This document shows, piece by piece, positions 1-7,459 of a DNA stretch of 64,000 bases. Under the pieces are notes generated by a model. That model worked only from the letters and a program-made list of their open reading frames with translations. It did no database searches and was not told the DNA's origin. Each line of letters opens with the position of its first letter. Position 1 is the stretch's first letter. The position numbers and the translations under genes are program-made. This DNA is from Limiplasma sp036645955 (GTDB lineage Bacteria > Bacillota > Clostridia > Christensenellales > Aristaeellaceae), in NCBI GenBank assembly GCA_036645955.1, contig JAVXND010000011.1, positions 4,024 through 68,023 on the forward strand, given 5' to 3'.

Positions 1-2
1 AT

Positions 3-206
3 TGCCATACCCATGTGGAGCTGTTTGGCAAGAGCCACCGCGTGGAAATGGCGGCTAAGTACGACATTCCAATGACGGCGGCACTGCCCATTGATCCCAA
101 GCTGGCGGGCGGCATGGATACGGGCATGATTGAGCTCTTCAATGGCACATGGCTGGACGAGCTGTCCAACGCCATTTACAACCTAGCGCCCAAAGCGAAG
201 GCTTGA
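3..206 (+). CDS. Mrp/NBP35-family P-loop ATPase, C-terminal fragment (5' end outside window)
   Basis: The frame is open from the left edge and ends at TGA 204-206, giving 67 residues. Visible motifs are VELFG-KSH followed by AAKYDIPMTAALPIDPKLAGGMD. This matches the end of Mrp/ApbC-type Fe-S cluster carrier ATPases, where a CPxC-like motif precedes a (V/E)xFG block and then an IPIDP block. The first codon is Cys and would fit the second Cys of that motif. The family loads Fe-S clusters onto apoproteins in the cytosol. The Walker motifs lie outside the window, so the call rests only on the tail. The next gene, a Cys-rich redox protein, starts 10 bp downstream and is probably co-transcribed. 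Confidence 0.75.
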   Translation, partial: CHTHVELFGKSHRVEMAAKYDIPMTAALPIDPKLAGGMDTGMIELFNGTWLDELSNAIYNLAPKAKA

Positions 207-216
207 GGCCAAAGTC

Positions 217-678
217 ATGCAAGAGTTTGATCCAAAACAAAAGGCGGAGAAGGCACGCGAGCTGTTTCTGTCGGGCTGTAATTGCGCACAATCCGTGTTT
301 ACTGCTTATGCGGAGGAAATGGGGCTTGAGGAAAGCTTTGCGCTCAAATTGAGCGGCGGCATGGGCGGCGGTATGGGCGGGCTACGGGAAACCTGCGGCG
401 CGGTGAGCGGTATGGTAATGGCGTTCAGCGCCTTGCGCGGCTACAACGATGCGGCTGATACCGTTGGTAAAAAGCAGCTCTATGCCCAAATACAGGGAAT
501 GGCGGCGCACTTTACGGATGATTTTGAAACGCTGAATTGCCGCGAGCTCTTAAAGCTGAACGATATTGTTGCCGCGTCTACGCCTGCGGAGCGCACGCCT
601 GAATATTATCGCACGCGCCCTTGTGTGAGATATGTTGAAGCCTGCGCCGCGCTGTTGGCGCAGGAGCTGAACCGTTAA
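217..678 (+). CDS. C_GCAxxG_C_C family redox-type protein
   Basis: The protein has 153 residues and carries the family's Cys pattern: SGCNCAQSV near residue 20, ETCGAVSG near 60, NCREL near 109 and RPCVRYVEAC near 130-140. This family of small anaerobe proteins is annotated as putative redox-active or metal-binding, and no reaction has been firmly assigned. There is no signal peptide or membrane segment, so it should be cytosolic. The Gly/Met-rich stretch (GGMGGGMGG) just before the second Cys is typical. The ATG lies 10 bp after the Mrp-like stop, which suggests one operon closed by the strong terminator at 711-753. Confidence 0.85.
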   Translation: MQEFDPKQKAEKARELFLSGCNCAQSVFTAYAEEMGLEESFALKLSGGMGGGMGGLRETCGAVSGMVMAFSALRGYNDAADTVGKKQLYAQIQGMAAHFTDDFETLNCRELLKLNDIVAASTPAERTPEYYRTRPCVRYVEACAALLAQELNR

Positions 679-710
679 GGCAATCAAGGAACAAGATTGA
701 ATACACATAA

Positions 711-753
711 GGCAGGCAGCCGCACAATGGATGTGCGGCTGCCTGCCTTTTTT
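711..753 (+). terminator. Rho-independent terminator of the Mrp / GCAxxG unit
   Basis: A perfect 15-bp stem (711-725 with 733-747) closes a 7-nt loop and is followed directly by six T residues (748-753). It lies 32 bp after the stop of the redox protein. It has no T tract in the minus direction, so it should act on plus-strand transcripts only. Confidence 0.92.
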
Positions 754-763
754 CAGAGCGTTT

Positions 764-1669
764 TCATAGCTTTTTCATATAAGCGGCAAAATTTTCTCCT
801 GCAATGCCGCGAACGAGCGGCTCGTCAAAGCCTCTTGCACGCAGACCTTCCAACAGCTTGGGCACATCGTCTGCACGCCTGAGGCCCTCGGGGTATTCGT
901 CAATGCCATCAAAATCACTGCCAAGCCCCACGCATTTTTCGCCGCCTAAGGCGCACATGTGCACCATGTGGTCAATCACGCGATTGATATCGGCTTGCCT
1001 GCTGTCATCTAAAAAACGCGCATAAAAATTAACGCCCACATATCCGCCGATGGCAAAAAGCGCGCGGAGCTGAGCATCTGTCAGGTTGCGCGGCTGATTA
1101 CAAAGCGCGCGCGCACAGCTATGGGAGGCCATTGGCGGGATATCGGCATCCATCACCTCGGCGGTACCTCTTGCATTTAAATGGGAAATGTCAACGGCCA
1201 TGCGGTTTTCGCGCATGCGAGCAACCACCCTGTGCCCAAAAGCCTTCAAGCCTTTGTTTTCTTTGCCCGTTGCGGGATAGGCAAGCAAATTTTCGTGGTT
1301 CCACACAAGCGCCGCCGCGCGAACGCCTAGCCGCGCAAAATGCGATACGGTATTTTCATCCTGCAAAAAAGCTTCGCCGCCCTCTATGGTGAGCATGGCG
1401 TTGGCCACGCCCGCGCGTGCCTGCGATAGCTCGGTGATTTGTACAAAGCCCTGCGCCTTCAACGTTTCAAAGGCGTTCAGTTCACGGGCTATGATCTGCG
1501 CATCCTCTCCGCGCATGCCGCTAGGACCCACAAACAGCGCCAATGCCTGAACGCGGATATCATCCGTACAAAGCAAGCGCTCCTTGGTAATATCGAAGGG
1601 CAGGTTGGGATTGCGCTTGATATCTTGCATGGCAAAGAGCGTATCGGCATGCGTATCACAAATCAGCAA
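764..1669 (-). CDS. Membrane dipeptidase, peptidase family M19
   Basis: The protein has 301 residues. Family motifs are the metal-ligand CDTHADTL at residues 4-11, TIEGGEAF near 94, the MASHSCARA block, and GLGSDFDGID near the C-terminus. M19 enzymes are zinc dipeptidases that cleave L-Xaa-D/L-Xaa dipeptides. No signal peptide is present, so it is probably cytosolic despite the family name. The start is TTG at 1667-1669, preceded by AAAGGAGG at about 8 bp, and no better start lies nearby. It follows the GuaA-like gene by 27 bp on the same strand and is likely its operon partner. Confidence 0.9.
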   Translation of the reverse strand: MLICDTHADTLFAMQDIKRNPNLPFDITKERLLCTDDIRVQALALFVGPSGMRGEDAQIIARELNAFETLKAQGFVQITELSQARAGVANAMLTIEGGEAFLQDENTVSHFARLGVRAAALVWNHENLLAYPATGKENKGLKAFGHRVVARMRENRMAVDISHLNARGTAEVMDADIPPMASHSCARALCNQPRNLTDAQLRALFAIGGYVGVNFYARFLDDSRQADINRVIDHMVHMCALGGEKCVGLGSDFDGIDEYPEGLRRADDVPKLLEGLRARGFDEPLVRGIAGENFAAYMKKL

Positions 1670-1696
1670 CGGCTTTGCCTCCTTTGGGCGGGGATG

Positions 1697-3148
1697 CTAT
1701 TCCTGTTCGGCATCGTTCGTGCCGGGCGTAAGGTCATATACCACGCGTGAAATGCCATGCACCTGTGAAAGAATTCGCGCGGTGGCACGCTCGAGCACGT
1801 CAAAGGGGAGCCTTGCGGCATGAGCGCCGCCCTGCGCTTCTTGCAGGGCACGCAAGCATACGGTGTGACAGCTTGGGCAATCGGGGCTTCGCACAAGCAA
1901 GGCGTAGCATTGCCAAAGGCGCTTATCAAGCCCATCTACGCTAAGCTCCTCTGTGAAGCATGCGTCTGCCGCACGCAAAACCTCCAAACGCTCTGCGGTA
2001 ATGTCGTCCATGATGCGCAGTGACAGCCCGCCTGTGGGAAAGGGTCTGCGCTGTGCAAGCGCGGGCGGCATGTGAAGCGCCACAGCAAGGCGGCGAATTT
2101 CATCCTTGAAAAGGTCGCAAATAGGCTCGCAAACGCATAGCTCTGAAGCGGCAAAGGCTTCTTTAAAGACCTCGGCATGCGGCGCATCCCACTGTGCGTC
2201 GTTGAGGTTGGTACCCAAAATCAAGGTGTGCGCGTTTTCTAGCATATGCACTTCCTTGAGCAAAATTTGTGCCATCAGCGATGTAACGATGCGCTCCTTA
2301 TCCTCTGCGCCGCTAACCCCTGTGAGCGCATGAAGAAAAGCTTCTTTTGCATCCACATACCGAACCTCTGTAGAGAGGGTATCGGCAAAGGTGGAAAGCA
2401 CATTTTGCGGCTCGCCTTGGCGAAAAAGCCCCGTATCTACAAACACGCATTGCAGTCGATCGCCCAATGCAATTTTGGCAAGCTTGGCGCATACTGCACT
2501 GTCTACACCGCCTGATATGGCGCAGACCACCTGCCCTGCGGCGGAGGCTTCGCGAATTTCGTTCACCGCACGGTCGATGATGGTATCTTCATTCCAATCA
2601 GCAGGGCTATGGCAAATGTTACATGCAAAGTTATATAGCAATTGCGCCGCATCGGGATCGTTACGCTCAATGGGGTACTGCAAAGCGTATATCGGCAAAG
2701 CTTTGTGCTTGAAACCAATAATGCGTTCTGTGGCGGTGGCCAGCGGAAGCAAGGGTTCAGGCAAAGTAAAATCGGCAATGGCGTGCAGTACACGCTCGCC
2801 CCCCACGATTTCCGCAAAAAGAGCGTTATCGCTCAGGCTGAGCGTAACGGCGCTTTTGCCGCCGCCTACTTCGCTTGCTTCCCCGCCAAACTGCTTTAAC
2901 ACAGCAACCGCCGCACCCGCCAGCGCAAGCACGGGCAAGCCCTTTTGAAGCATGGAAAATTCCCAATGCGCAAGCTCATCCTCTTCATCTGCCGCCAGCA
3001 CAAGGCCGCTGGGGTGAAGCGCGGCAATTTCTTCGGCGGAGGCACCATAGGCGAGGGGCTGGCAATATACCTGACGGCAACGCAAAATGCGGGCAATCAG
3101 CCCTGCAAGGTTTTGATTGTGGCTTATGACAACAATGGGGTCCCGCAT
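1697..3148 (-). CDS. Divergent GMP synthase (GuaA)-like ATP pyrophosphatase with degenerate glutaminase domain
   Basis: The 483-residue layout mirrors GuaA: an N-terminal class I glutamine amidotransferase-like domain (about 1-175), an ATP-pyrophosphatase domain with the P-loop SGGVDS at 212-217, VFVDTGLFRQGE near 235 and GTNLNDAQW, then a C-terminal part ending VHGISRVVYDLT. Key residues differ from true GuaA. The nucleophile Cys position reads LALAG (Ala77), and the QFHPE catalytic His position reads QYPIE (Pro159). The HPFPGPGL block reads RPFPTGGL, and the terminal PPATIEWE XMP-binding motif is absent, replaced by TPGTNDAEQE. Seen: ATP chemistry motifs retained, glutaminase residues and XMP tail lost. 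Inferred: an ammonia- or amine-dependent adenylating enzyme acting on a substrate other than XMP. The ATG has a GAAGGAGG site. Confidence 0.8.
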   Translation of the reverse strand: MRDPIVVISHNQNLAGLIARILRCRQVYCQPLAYGASAEEIAALHPSGLVLAADEEDELAHWEFSMLQKGLPVLALAGAAVAVLKQFGGEASEVGGGKSAVTLSLSDNALFAEIVGGERVLHAIADFTLPEPLLPLATATERIIGFKHKALPIYALQYPIERNDPDAAQLLYNFACNICHSPADWNEDTIIDRAVNEIREASAAGQVVCAISGGVDSAVCAKLAKIALGDRLQCVFVDTGLFRQGEPQNVLSTFADTLSTEVRYVDAKEAFLHALTGVSGAEDKERIVTSLMAQILLKEVHMLENAHTLILGTNLNDAQWDAPHAEVFKEAFAASELCVCEPICDLFKDEIRRLAVALHMPPALAQRRPFPTGGLSLRIMDDITAERLEVLRAADACFTEELSVDGLDKRLWQCYALLVRSPDCPSCHTVCLRALQEAQGGAHAARLPFDVLERATARILSQVHGISRVVYDLTPGTNDAEQE

Positions 3149-3296
3149 GGTTGCCTCCTTCAGCCCTTATACAAGCCAAAGTGCGGCGCTTGTGAAAAGA
3201 GCATAAAATCATCACTAATCCTTATTTATTCTTCGCGGCGTACTGAAAACCCTGCTTATGCAAGCTTGGTTGCAGATTTAATTTCAGATTTGAATA

Positions 3297-3442
3297 CGGC
3301 CTTGACGCTACGCGCCAAGGCTACGGCATTCGAACCGCTGTGCGGTTCTTCGGTGCCTAGTCGGGCTTCGCCCTCCCTTAGTTGCGGCCTTGACGCTGTG
3401 CGCCAAGGCTACGGCATTCGAACCGCTGTGCGGTTCTTCGGT
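3297..3442. repeat. Pair of 58-bp direct repeats (hairpin-rich), 88-bp period
   Basis: Copy 1 (3297-3354) and copy 2 (3385-3442) are identical except for a two-base difference near the start (GCTACGCG versus GCTGTGCG). Each copy contains two potential hairpins: GCCTTG...CAAGGC and GAACCGC-TGT-GCGGTTC. The 30 bp between them adds a third small hairpin (GGGC-TTCG-CCC). Copy 2 overlaps the last codons of the truncated HTH gene, so repeat sequence encodes that protein's C-terminus. The layout resembles a dispersed intergenic palindromic element. Confidence 0.85.
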
Positions 3443-3753
3443 TTGGACGGAACAACGGTTTGTGGGAACTCATAGATCACATAATCGGCAGCACCGAGCT
3501 GACCCAGTTCATTACGCCGGCGGGAGCGAATGATGTAGCCGGCTGTTTCCAGTTCCATGACGGCTTTGCGGACGGAGTCCACGCCTTCACGACTGATGAT
3601 GGATAGACCCTTGAGCGTATAGTCCCATTCTTCGGGCAAAGAGAGGATTACAGAGAGAAGCCCCTTGGCCTTGAGGGAGAGGTCGCGGCTTTTCAAATGA
3701 TAGTTTGCCATGATGGTGTAGTTACTGGTTTTTTCCACGCGAAATACTGCCAT
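3409..3753 (-). CDS. Truncated HTH protein of clostridial conjugative elements (replication-initiator-like)
   Basis: The 114 residues begin MAVFRVEKTSNYTIM and contain LSLKAKGLLSVILSLPEEWDYT followed by a winged-helix-like stretch (SIISREGVDSVRKAV, AGYIIRSRRR). This is the N-terminal domain of a family common in clostridial integrative elements, whose members as I know them are much longer, with a C-terminal DUF6017-type region. Here the frame stops after about 114 residues, and the last residues (PKNRTAVRMP) come from repeat copy 2. The start is ATG with an AGGAGG site. I infer a 3'-truncated remnant of a mobile element. A functional short DNA-binding protein cannot be excluded. Confidence 0.75.
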   Translation of the reverse strand: MAVFRVEKTSNYTIMANYHLKSRDLSLKAKGLLSVILSLPEEWDYTLKGLSIISREGVDSVRKAVMELETAGYIIRSRRRNELGQLGAADYVIYEFPQTVVPSKPKNRTAVRMP

Positions 3754-3779
3754 GCTTTTTCCTCCTGTTCATTTTGGGT

Positions 3780-3813
3780 AAAAAATAGGGCGCATCGTTT
3801 TATGGATGCGCCC
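3780..3813 (-). terminator. Rho-independent terminator after the MNT-HEPN pair
   Basis: Read on the minus strand, a 9-bp stem GGGCGCATC/GATGCGCCC (3805-3813 with 3788-3796, 8-nt loop) is followed by TATTTTTT (3780-3787). It sits 57 bp after the HEPN stop codon and separates the toxin-antitoxin unit from the HTH gene. Confidence 0.85.
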
Positions 3814-3870
3814 CGTCCTTACCGGACAGATCAGGATCGTCCGGTTTCTATTCAGTTGCTTAATCATTGA

Positions 3871-4275
3871 TTACGTGTTTTCTGCTTCGGATGCTTTTAT
3901 CTCCAACGTATCACGCATCCGCTCCAAGGCGGGAAGGTAGGTATGAAGAATCAATTCGGACAGCTCGTCAGCCTCGGCTTCATTATACACATGAGTTGCG
4001 ACGTTTCTTTTCTTGAGCATTTCCAGCCAAAGGTCTTCGTCATTCAGAAAGCCCACGCGATAGCCCTGCTTGAGGATTTCTCGTGGCGAACCTGTCTCGG
4101 CCTCCGCGACCCCATGAAGTACCAGAACAGCCTGCAACGCTTTCCAGCCCAGCTCGAAAGAGAGGCTATACTGCCCGATGACGCCCATTCGGTAAAGTTG
4201 ATCTTTTTTCAACAGCTGGGGGTCACAAGTTCGCAGTACGCCGAGGCAGCGAGAGAAGTTCTCAATCTTCTTCAT
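3871..4275 (-). CDS. HEPN-domain toxin, HI0074 / nucleotidyltransferase substrate-binding family (HepT-like)
   Basis: The protein has 134 helical residues and ends in the HEPN signature RNVATHVY near residue 91, which is the R-x4-H-x-Y form. In characterised MntA-HepT systems this motif is the RNase active site, and its Tyr is the adenylylation site. The start overlaps the end of the MNT gene by 14 bp, so the two are translationally coupled. Known from the family: HEPN RNase toxin silenced by its MNT partner. Inferred here: the same role. A terminator at 3780-3813 closes the unit. Confidence 0.88.
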   Translation of the reverse strand: MKKIENFSRCLGVLRTCDPQLLKKDQLYRMGVIGQYSLSFELGWKALQAVLVLHGVAEAETGSPREILKQGYRVGFLNDEDLWLEMLKKRNVATHVYNEAEADELSELILHTYLPALERMRDTLEIKASEAENT

Positions 4276-4567
4276 ACAGAATCACCCCGTCTTTTTCGAT
4301 TTCACGTAGCAGCTCGGGCTGTACAGAACCGTTCAGGTTGACGACGTCAAAGGATAGCAGCGTGGGTACTTCCTCGTTGATCGTAGCGGAAAAGTATGCA
4401 GCATCGCCACCAAGCACAGCAAGATCGATATCACTGCGGATGCGATGGGTCTGCCGCGCACGGGAGCCGAACAAAATCAGCTTACGAACATGACAGCGCT
4501 TGGCCAAATCGACGATGCTACTCAGCAGTTCTGCAGACAACTCATATTCGTTTCGCATTTGCTCCAC
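4262..4567 (-). CDS. MNT-domain nucleotidyltransferase antitoxin (MntA-like)
   Basis: The 101 residues contain the minimal nucleotidyltransferase motif GS-x10-D-x-D (GSRARQTHRIRSDIDL, around residues 34-49). This fits antitoxins that AMPylate a Tyr in the partner HEPN toxin. There is no C-terminal substrate domain, as usual for the minimal family. It is upstream of and overlaps the HEPN gene. The pair lies just beyond the 3' end of tRNA-Ala and next to a mobile-element HTH remnant, consistent with acquisition by transfer. Confidence 0.88.
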   Translation of the reverse strand: MEQMRNEYELSAELLSSIVDLAKRCHVRKLILFGSRARQTHRIRSDIDLAVLGGDAAYFSATINEEVPTLLSFDVVNLNGSVQPELLREIEKDGVILYEED

Positions 4568-4610
4568 CGTCTTTCTGCATCAAGTATAACACCGATTCTT
4601 CGATGCGTAA

Positions 4611-4654
4611 ACAAAAATGCCTAAAACGGATTATCTCTAACCGTCTTAGGCATT
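4611..4654 (-). terminator. Terminator downstream of tRNA-Ala
   Basis: On the minus strand a 14-bp stem with one mismatch (4641-4654 with 4616-4629) closes an 11-nt loop and runs into TTTTTGT (4611-4617). It begins 7 bp after the CCA end of the tRNA, so it terminates the tRNA transcript. Confidence 0.85.
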
Positions 4655-4661
4655 CCATTGT

Positions 4662-4737
4662 TGGTGGAGCATAGGAGATTCGAACTCCTGGCCTCTACAA
4701 TGCGAATGTAGCGCGCTACCAACTGCGCTAATGCCCC
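4662..4737 (-). tRNA. tRNA-Ala (anticodon CGC)
   Basis: A complete 76-nt cloverleaf with encoded CCA is visible. The acceptor stem pairs GGGGCAT with ATGCTCC (one G:U). The D-arm is GCGC-AGTTGGTA-GCGC. The anticodon stem CTACA/TGTAG holds the loop TTCGCAT, giving anticodon CGC and decoding GCG alanine codons. The T-arm is AGGAG/CTCCT with loop TTCGAAT. It lies upstream of the toxin-antitoxin islet in the minus direction, in the usual position of an integration target, though I saw no attachment-site duplicate. Confidence 0.95.
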
Positions 4738-5088
4738 GCAAGTAACTTTGGTCAACATTTGTTATTATATCAAAATTGTTTTCAAATTGCAATAGATAAT
4801 TTGGAATTGACCGTGGTTTTTTGCTTCGGTTTTTTGCTTCGGTTTTTACATTGGCTTATGAAACCAGACACAGCACGGCCCCGTGTTCCGTATCCCATTG
4901 CTTTTACAATCCATTTGCAACAAAAATGCCATGAAATGTGCAAAGAAAAACATGCAATATTGTCAAAAATGGTGTATAATAGCATGAATACGAGTGGATA
5001 TCAAATAAACTCGTATTTTCACTTTGTGCCAAGGTACCCATGGCAACAAAGAATCATCACAAATACACTATGATTCGAGGGTGTTCAC
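4738..5088 (+). other. Intergenic region (351 bp) with a candidate promoter
   Basis: I see no convincing gene. The region is AT-rich. It contains a short tandem duplication of TTTTTTGCTTCGG near 4817-4845 and a consensus -10 box TATAAT at 4975-4980 pointing toward the phosphatase gene. No good -35 box sits 16-18 bp upstream of it. The phosphatase ribosome binding site (GAGGGTG) ends the region. Confidence 0.5.
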
Positions 5089-5829
5089 ATGCATTTAAAG
5101 CATATACCTATGGATGGACCGCAGAATTTTAGAGACTTGGGCGGTTTTATGAATCAAAATGGAAAAGCAGTCAAATGGAATATCCTGTATCGTTCGGATG
5201 CGATGTCTACCTTGTCGCAAAACGATTGCGCCACACTTGAAAAGCTCAACATAAAAACTGTGATTGACTTGCGCGGATCGTCGGAACAAAAAGCCATGCC
5301 CAATCATCTGCCTGAAGGTGTGCGTACATTTTCTTGCCCCATGATCGGTGAAGAGCAAGTGAATATTGATCATCCGCTTGATAGCTCGTTCGCAAAAAGC
5401 CTGAAAATGAGCTATTTAAACATGATTGGTGAAAATGCAGCGCTGATTGGCACAGCCGTCAAGCACGTGATTGAAAGCATCGATCAGGGTGCGGTGGTGT
5501 TCCATTGCACTGCCGGTAAAGACAGAACGGGCGTGTTGGCAGCTGTTCTATTTTTACTTCTTGGGGTGAGCGAGGAGGACATCACGGCGGATTATCAGGT
5601 TAGCTATACCTATAACGCCAAGGGAATCAACCGCATGGCAGAAAGCATACCGCAATTAATGACCTATATCAAACACGCTGGGGAGGATTCCATGCTCAAA
5701 TCCCAGCCGCAAAACATACAAGGTATTTTTGAAGCTTTGAATGAAAAAACGATTAACCAATGGCTTGAAGACGCTGGTGTAGACAGACGATTACAGCAGC
5801 ACCTGCAAGCAAGCATGCTAGAAGCATAA
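5089..5829 (+). CDS. Tyrosine-protein phosphatase (Y_phosphatase3 family)
   Basis: The 246 residues include the opening block NFRDLGG, then YRSD, TVIDLRG and the catalytic P-loop HCTAGKDRTG near residue 142, the C-x5-R signature of this dual-specificity/tyrosine phosphatase family. Some family members act on phosphoinositides or phosphotyrosine; the substrate here is unknown. There is no signal peptide or membrane segment. The ATG at 5089 has GAGGGTG at suitable spacing. The gene stands alone: upstream is the tRNA on the other strand, and downstream is a unit with its own promoter. Confidence 0.9.
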   Translation: MHLKHIPMDGPQNFRDLGGFMNQNGKAVKWNILYRSDAMSTLSQNDCATLEKLNIKTVIDLRGSSEQKAMPNHLPEGVRTFSCPMIGEEQVNIDHPLDSSFAKSLKMSYLNMIGENAALIGTAVKHVIESIDQGAVVFHCTAGKDRTGVLAAVLFLLLGVSEEDITADYQVSYTYNAKGINRMAESIPQLMTYIKHAGEDSMLKSQPQNIQGIFEALNEKTINQWLEDAGVDRRLQQHLQASMLEA

Positions 5830-5862
5830 ATGCCGCTAAATGTGGATTTCATTGGCGTTTGC

Positions 5863-5891
5863 TTGACAATCACACCGCTATATTGCATAAT
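5863..5891 (+). promoter_or_regulatory. Sigma-A type promoter for the solute-binding protein / GGDEF-EAL operon
   Basis: TTGACA (5863-5868), a 17-bp spacer and CATAAT (5886-5891) form a near-consensus promoter about 80 bp ahead of the start. The leader then carries a short hairpin CACCCC/GGGGTG (5931-5949) just before the AAAGGAGG ribosome binding site at 5958-5965. Confidence 0.8.
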
Positions 5892-5971
5892 AATGCTGCG
5901 AATGCAAAAAATTCGTTTGATAGAATGAAGCACCCCTCATAATGGGGTGAATGATACAAAGGAGGACCTCT

Positions 5972-7423
5972 ATGGTTGTTGTGAAACGATTTCTATGCGT
6001 TATTTCGGCGATGATCCTTTTTTTGCTTGCGCCTGCCGTTGCGTTGGGCAGTGCTCAAGCCAACCAATCAGAACCGATTATTTTAACCTGCTGGGTTTAT
6101 TATAATGGCATGCAAGAACAGGGCTTTGATCAGCTTTTGCAGGAGTTTAACGATGGGATGGGCACTGAAAAAAACATCTTTATCGAGTCACACAGCGTTG
6201 GCAGTGTTGTGGATTTAGCAAACAAGGTCATGGATTCAGCCAATAATGAGGTTGGCGCGGATGCAATGCCTGATATATTTGCTTCTTATGCAGACACAGC
6301 TTATACATTAAAACAAATGGGCGTTGTGGCAGACCTGTCCCCTTATATGACTTCGGATGAAATCAATGCTTATGTGGACGCTTATATGGAGGAAGGCCGC
6401 ATAGGGGAGGACAATGCCATTTCGATTTTCCCTACGGCGAAATCTTCCGAGCTATTGCTTCTGAACCGCACGGTTTGGGATGCATTTGCCGAAGCTACGG
6501 GCGCAGAGGAGGGCAAGCTGGCCACATGGGAAGGAATAGCGGAGCTGGGTCATGCTTATTTTGACTGGACAGACGCACAGACCCCCGAGGTGGATGGGGA
6601 TGGACGGGCATTTTTTGGCCGCGATGCTATGGCAAACTATTTGCTGATTGGCAGCCGACAGCTTGGCTCCGAGCTTTTTGAAGTGCACGAAGGAAAAGCA
6701 CAGCTCCATTTTGACAAGGCGGTAATGGAGAAGCTTTGGCGTAATTTTTACATTCCTTATGTAAGCGGCTGGTATGGGAGCTATGGACGCTTCCGCAGTG
6801 ACGACATCAAAACGGGTCAAATTATTGCTTTGGTTGGTTCCACAAGCGGTGCTATGTATTTTCCCACCGAGGTAACCAACGATGATGGTACCACAAAGCC
6901 CATTGAATGCAGCGTACTTTATCTGCCAAACTTTGAAGGTACGCAACCCATGGCGGCACAGCAGGGCGCAGGCTTTGTGGTTGCAAAAAGCACGCCAGAG
7001 CGTGAAGCGGCAGCAGTGACATTTCTGAAATGGTTTACAGAGCCTGAAAGAAACATTCATTTTTCGCTTAGCAGTGGGTATTTGCCTGTGACCAAGGAAG
7101 CCAACGACATTGCAATGATGCGTGCAGAAATGGATCAAGCCGGTACAAACCCAATGATCCGTACGATTTTGGAAACTGGCGCAAGCATTGTGAACAGCTA
7201 TGACCTTTATACCAATAAACCCTATCCAAATGGTGAGGTTACGCGGAATATATTAGATTCCACGTTGCTTGATGCGGCAAAGCATAGCCTTGAAAAGCGC
7301 ATTCAGCTACAATCTTCGGGCATGAGCTATCAGGACGCCGTAGCTCAATGCACATCCAACGAATACTTGGAGCTTTGGCTTACTCAAACGCAAACTGCGT
7401 TGGAATCAGCGCTGGCTCAATAA
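5972..7423 (+). CDS. Secreted extracellular solute-binding protein, family 1
   Basis: The mature protein resembles sugar-type periplasmic binding proteins (SBP_bac_1). It has an N-terminal signal peptide (basic VVVKR, hydrophobic core, cleavage likely near the ALGS-AQA stretch), then LTCWVYY, QLLQEFND and, late in the chain, a FLKWFTEPE-type block. No lipobox Cys is present at the cleavage region, which is unusual for a Gram-positive binding protein. The start at 5972 is chosen over the upstream in-frame ATG at 5951 because AAAGGAGG lies 6 bp before it and inside the longer version. No ABC permease or ATPase is nearby. The next gene, 36 bp downstream, is a membrane c-di-GMP protein, suggesting a sensory role. 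Confidence 0.88.
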   Translation: MVVVKRFLCVISAMILFLLAPAVALGSAQANQSEPIILTCWVYYNGMQEQGFDQLLQEFNDGMGTEKNIFIESHSVGSVVDLANKVMDSANNEVGADAMPDIFASYADTAYTLKQMGVVADLSPYMTSDEINAYVDAYMEEGRIGEDNAISIFPTAKSSELLLLNRTVWDAFAEATGAEEGKLATWEGIAELGHAYFDWTDAQTPEVDGDGRAFFGRDAMANYLLIGSRQLGSELFEVHEGKAQLHFDKAVMEKLWRNFYIPYVSGWYGSYGRFRSDDIKTGQIIALVGSTSGAMYFPTEVTNDDGTTKPIECSVLYLPNFEGTQPMAAQQGAGFVVAKSTPEREAAAVTFLKWFTEPERNIHFSLSSGYLPVTKEANDIAMMRAEMDQAGTNPMIRTILETGASIVNSYDLYTNKPYPNGEVTRNILDSTLLDAAKHSLEKRIQLQSSGMSYQDAVAQCTSNEYLELWLTQTQTALESALAQ

Positions 7424-7459
7424 AGCGCTTCGACTGCACCATCGAAGGGATGTTTTGAA

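Noticed and set aside
3149..4737. Attachment-site duplication for an element at tRNA-Ala
   Set aside because: I looked for a repeat of the tRNA 3' end (TTCGAATCTCC...) in the islet and did not find one, so integration at the tRNA remains only a positional inference.
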